From Dyella japonica DSM 16301 (GTDB lineage Bacteria; Pseudomonadota; Gammaproteobacteria; Xanthomonadales; Rhodanobacteraceae), in assembly GCF_001010355.1 (NCBI RefSeq), contig NZ_JPLA01000042.1, forward strand, positions 25,589 to 89,588: a stretch of 64,000 nt of DNA. The letters run 5' to 3'. The notes beneath the pieces are model-generated. The model saw nothing but the letters and a program-made list of their open reading frames with translations, did no database searches and was not told the DNA's origin. Shown here in pieces: positions 61,400 to 64,000 of the stretch (its first letter is position 1; every line of letters starts with the position of its first letter). The translations under genes were made by a program, and so were the position numbers.

Positions 61400-61858
61400 T
61401 TACTCGCGTTCGATCTCGAACGCGCCCACCGAAACACCGAGGTTCACGCCCTCGCCCGTGCCATGCAGGGCCAGCGACGTCGTGCCCTTGGTCAACACCT
61501 GCGCCTCGCTGCTCTTGACCACGCCTGCCTCGGCACCGGCCTGCGCATAGCTGCCGAACACATCGTCGATGCTGCGCACGTGGGTGATGTCACCCTTGCC
61601 GTTGTCGATGCGGTATTTGCCGGCGGTGATGCCGCCGCCATTGACCGAGATCTTCACCTTGGCCTTCTGGCCGTTGCTGCAGACCACCGTACCGCTGCCC
61701 GAGGCATGCTTGTAGATGAGCGACCATCCGGAAATGCTGAAGGAGAGATCGCACTTCACTTCGGCTTCCGCCGCGCGGGCCGCGCTGACCGGTGCCATCG
61801 ACATGGCGCCGGCGCAGGCCAGTACGAGAGCCGCCATACCCATTGAACGCTTGATCAT
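61400..61858 (-). CDS. Small exported protein of unknown function
   Basis: A 152-residue protein with a signal peptide (to about AARAAEA, residue 32) and a compact beta-rich domain with two Cys (VKCDLSFSISG, GTVVCSNGQ), then GGGITAGKYRIDNGKGDITH. No family recognised; it may be related to small EipA/DUF992-type periplasmic proteins by overall plan only. The ribosome site decides the start: AAGGAG lies 6 bp before the second ATG (61858), while the first in-frame ATG (61864) directly abuts it. Ends at a terminator. Confidence 0.8.
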   Translation of the reverse strand: MIKRSMGMAALVLACAGAMSMAPVSAARAAEAEVKCDLSFSISGWSLIYKHASGSGTVVCSNGQKAKVKISVNGGGITAGKYRIDNGKGDITHVRSIDDVFGSYAQAGAEAGVVKSSEAQVLTKGTTSLALHGTGEGVNLGVSVGAFEIERE

Positions 61859-61864
61859 TTTCAT

Positions 61865-62232
61865 CTCCTTGCAGTGAATGAGGACTTCGGACGATCTCAG
61901 CCACTGTGGTCAGCCCAGTGCCTGCACCTGTCCGCCGTAGCACCTCCATGGTCGGCAGTTCCCGTGAACGCTGTGTGCAAATAGCTGGATGCTTCGTTAA
62001 CGGCATCGCGGCAACGCTGTCTTGGAGCTTAAAAAAAGCGTGTCACTCCCGTACGTTGCGTACGCGGGACATGCACTTGCATCGGTTTGCCCGACGGCGC
62101 GCATCAGCCGTAGCGCAGGCGCGCGGCGAGGATTACGCTGGTCCCGGATTCAGAAGACCGCAGGCCAATGCGCTTCGGGCCGCCCGGCATCCCGGCCCGA
62201 CCCAGCGAGCCTGCCCGTGCCCGAGGTAGCGC
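61865..62232. other. Gene-free stretch between divergent genes
   Basis: 368 bp between the exported-protein gene (minus) and the universal stress protein gene (plus). It contains an imperfect hairpin around CCCGTACG / CGTACGCGGG (about 62049-62069). No gene, RNA or known operator was recognised; it should hold promoters for both genes. Confidence 0.5.
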
Positions 62233-62649
62233 ATGCCCAAGTACTCGCTGGTCGGCTATGACGGCTCCGCCACATCGCAACGCGCGCTGCGTTTTGCCGT
62301 GCAACTGGCGCAGGCTTCCGGCGGCCGCGTCCGCGTGGTGTCGGTATTGCAGGTGACCGAAGGCAGCGCCGACACCTGCGCGCTGATGATCGCCGACCAG
62401 GGCGGCAAGCGTTGCTCCCAGTTGCTCGACGAAGTGAAGGAGCTGGTGCCCGGCACGGCATCCCTGATCGATGCCGAAGTGGTGCGCGGCAGCCCCGGCG
62501 ACGTCCTGCTCGAGCAGGTACGCAACCACGCCATCGATCACATCGTGATCGGCCACACCGAGCGCGGCGCGCTCGCGCGCTGGCTGCTCGGCTCGGTCTC
62601 CAGCGACGTGCTGGAACGCGCCCACGTGCCGGTGACCGTGGTGCGCTGA
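62233..62649 (+). CDS. Universal stress protein (UspA family)
   Basis: A 138-residue Usp-fold protein: SLVGYDGSATSQRALRFAVQ at the start, IDHIVIGHTERG near 99-110, LLGSVSSDVLERAHVPVTVV at the end. In ATP-binding Usps the signature is G-x2-G-x9-G-S; here the second glycine position is Glu (GHTERG), so nucleotide binding may be weakened. Ribosome site GAGGT is 8 bp before the ATG. Members respond to starvation and stress. Confidence 0.9.
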   Translation: MPKYSLVGYDGSATSQRALRFAVQLAQASGGRVRVVSVLQVTEGSADTCALMIADQGGKRCSQLLDEVKELVPGTASLIDAEVVRGSPGDVLLEQVRNHAIDHIVIGHTERGALARWLLGSVSSDVLERAHVPVTVVR

Positions 62650-62788
62650 GCCCGTCGACGGCCCGGCGGGTCGGCGCTCGTTAATCCCGCGTCGTCGTCT
62701 CGTCGTATGCTGTCACACGTTCGTCATGCCAGGCTGGCGCCGCGCCCCGCGGCCAGCCAGCCCTTCGGCCCCGCACAGGAAAGCCCGC

Positions 62789-63610
62789 GTGAGCTATGCC
62801 CAATCGTTGCCCTGGACCCTCGAAAACCTGGACTTCAGCCGGATCGACATCCCACGTGTACGCCAGAACGAAGACCTGTTCTTCCTGCTGTGCAGCGCCT
62901 CCTTCGTCGAGAGCGGTTCGGACCTGTATACGCACAACCTGGTCGACCACTTCGCCGGCGACGAAACCCTGCAGACTTGGCTCAGCCAGCATTGGGAACA
63001 CGAGGAACTGCAACACGGCCGCGCCCTCGCCGCCTATGTGAGAGCGGTGTGGCCGGAATTTGACTGGGACAAGGGTTTCGCCTCGTTCTGGGCCGAATAC
63101 GGCGCGGTGTGCACGGCCGATGAACTGGAACCCTGCCGCGGCCTGGAACTGGCCGCGCGCTGCGTGGTGGAAACCGGCACCGCCAGCCTCTACCGCGCCC
63201 TCAACGACATCACCGACGAGCCCGTGCTCAAGCAGCTCACCGGTCATATCAAGAGCGACGAAGTACGCCACTACAAGAATTTCTACCAGCACTACCGCCT
63301 GTATCGCGAACGCGAGGGCTTCGGACGCTACAAGATCTTTCGGGTCATCCTGCGCCGCCTCAACGAAATCCGCGGCGAAGACAGCGACATCGCCCTGCGC
63401 CATGTGTTCAACCAGTGCTATCCGCAGCACCAGGGCAACCACGCCGAGTTCAAGCGCGTCACCGGCCGCGCGCAGGATCTGCTGCGGCGGAATATTCCCG
63501 CGGAGATGACGGTGAAGATGTTGCTCAAGCCGCTGGAACTGCCGCCGCGTTTGCAGAATGCGATGGAGAAGCCGCTGGCGAAGTTGGCGGAGAGGTTGTT
63601 TCTTAATTGA
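62789..63610 (+). CDS. Ferritin-like diiron protein, fatty acid desaturase type 2-like
   Basis: A 273-residue helical protein with diiron carboxylate signatures: SQHWEHEELQHGRAL (E-x-x-H type), VVETGTASLYRAL, and HIKSDEVRHYKNF (second E-x-x-H). This matches ferritin-like oxidases related to acyl-ACP desaturases, but the overall length is shorter than plastid enzymes. It likely binds two irons and oxidises an unknown substrate. A GTG at 62789 with AGGAAAG upstream is preferred; the open frame extends further 5' without a ribosome site. Confidence 0.85.
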   Translation: MSYAQSLPWTLENLDFSRIDIPRVRQNEDLFFLLCSASFVESGSDLYTHNLVDHFAGDETLQTWLSQHWEHEELQHGRALAAYVRAVWPEFDWDKGFASFWAEYGAVCTADELEPCRGLELAARCVVETGTASLYRALNDITDEPVLKQLTGHIKSDEVRHYKNFYQHYRLYREREGFGRYKIFRVILRRLNEIRGEDSDIALRHVFNQCYPQHQGNHAEFKRVTGRAQDLLRRNIPAEMTVKMLLKPLELPPRLQNAMEKPLAKLAERLFLN

Positions 63611-63684
63611 GGTTTGAGCTGTGAAGTGGCGATTGCTTTGATCTCCAGCAATCGCCGCGCATGGGTACCCCGCTCCGTAGGTTT

Positions 63685-63950
63685 GTCGCGCACAGGGTGC
63701 GCTCCCACAAATAGCCCCTCGGCAAGCCACAAGCGTGCGCCCTCCCTTGTAGGAGCGCACCCTGTGCGCGACCGCGGCGCGTGGGTGTATCGCTTCGTCA
63801 GGTGGTCGCGCACAAGTGCGCTCCTACAAAGAGCGGCCCGCCGTCGCAATCCACGGCATGCGCACCCTTGTAGGAGCGCACCTTGTGCGCGACCGCAGCG
63901 TTGCGGCGTACCGCGCCGTGTGGCTGTCGCGCACATGGTGCGCTCCTACA
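63685..63950. repeat. Cluster of five REP-like arms at the window end
   Basis: Arms at 63685-63709 (reverse), 63748-63772 (forward), 63805-63828 (reverse), 63869-63893 (forward) and 63926-63950 (reverse). The hairpin stem GCGCAC / GTGCGC is kept in every copy; the loop varies (CCT, AGG, AA, CTT, ATG). The cluster lies beyond the last gene; no coding sequence is supported from 63611 to 64000. Confidence 0.9.
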
Positions 63951-64000
63951 AGGGAGCCGACGCCAGACAACGACCGGCAGTCGGCTCTTGATGTGGCTCT

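Noticed and set aside
63685..63950. Possible CRISPR array
   Set aside because: Units alternate in orientation, have self-contained hairpins and uneven spacers, and no cas genes are near; they match the REP-like family elsewhere in the window.

Overview
This is a GC-rich, densely coded window from a gammaproteobacterial chromosome. It most likely comes from the Rhodanobacteraceae/Xanthomonadaceae (Dyella, Rhodanobacter or Luteibacter type). That assignment is inferred from the gene families (Oar-like and large TonB-dependent receptors, a TPR-sulfotransferase, a PdsS/PdsR-type two-component pair, DUF2884 and DUF2845 proteins) and from short palindromic repeats of a style common in the group. 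No rRNA, tRNA, prophage, insertion sequence or CRISPR array was seen.

Layout. 1-1835: trpG-trpD-trpC on the minus strand (trpC cut by the window edge). 2095-20408: a large locus that looks devoted to breaking down and importing murein peptides and D-amino acids, in two divergent operons. The minus operon (9860 down to 2095) encodes a DUF819 membrane protein, an NlpC/P60 peptidase, an L-Ala-D/L-Glu epimerase, an RpiR regulator, an L,D-transpeptidase-fold protein, a DAACS symporter and a D-arginine-dehydrogenase-like enzyme. The plus operon (9999 to 20408) encodes a transglutaminase-like protein, an Oar-like TonB-dependent receptor, a diaminopimelate-decarboxylase-like enzyme, an M19 dipeptidase, two beta-lactamase-fold hydrolases and a VanX-type D-Ala-D-Ala dipeptidase. 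The block lies between trpE and trpG, so it splits the anthranilate synthase genes by about 20 kb. 20410-23869: a small protein, a lipoprotein, an exported chorismate-lyase-like protein and trpE.

24044-29198: a GYF-domain membrane protein, then a PdsS/PdsR-like two-component system with a periplasmic partner and two very small genes on the other strand. 29452-33594: rpe, djlA, a small cytochrome c, purC and two membrane proteins. 33716-38875: a GH-A-clan glycosidase lipoprotein, an APC permease and a DUF1704/QEGLA protein. 39048-47610: dinB, a TonB-dependent receptor followed by a TPR-sulfotransferase and a single-pass membrane protein, a 0.7-kb gene-free stretch, and a secreted cysteine-containing protein.

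47676-51312: lpdA (E3 with its own lipoyl domain) and aceF (E2) of pyruvate dehydrogenase, without aceE. 51507-63610: an MscS channel, two DUF2884 paralogues, a KstD-like flavoprotein with a PanE-like reductase, an LtrA protein, two DUF2845 paralogues, DUF924, DUF2383, a periplasmic peroxiredoxin, an exported unknown, a universal stress protein and a ferritin-like diiron protein. A REP-like repeat family recurs between genes (about 25.3, 30.2, 33.6, 38.9 and 63.7-63.95 kb). A second palindromic family sits inside the lpdA coding sequence and just upstream of it.
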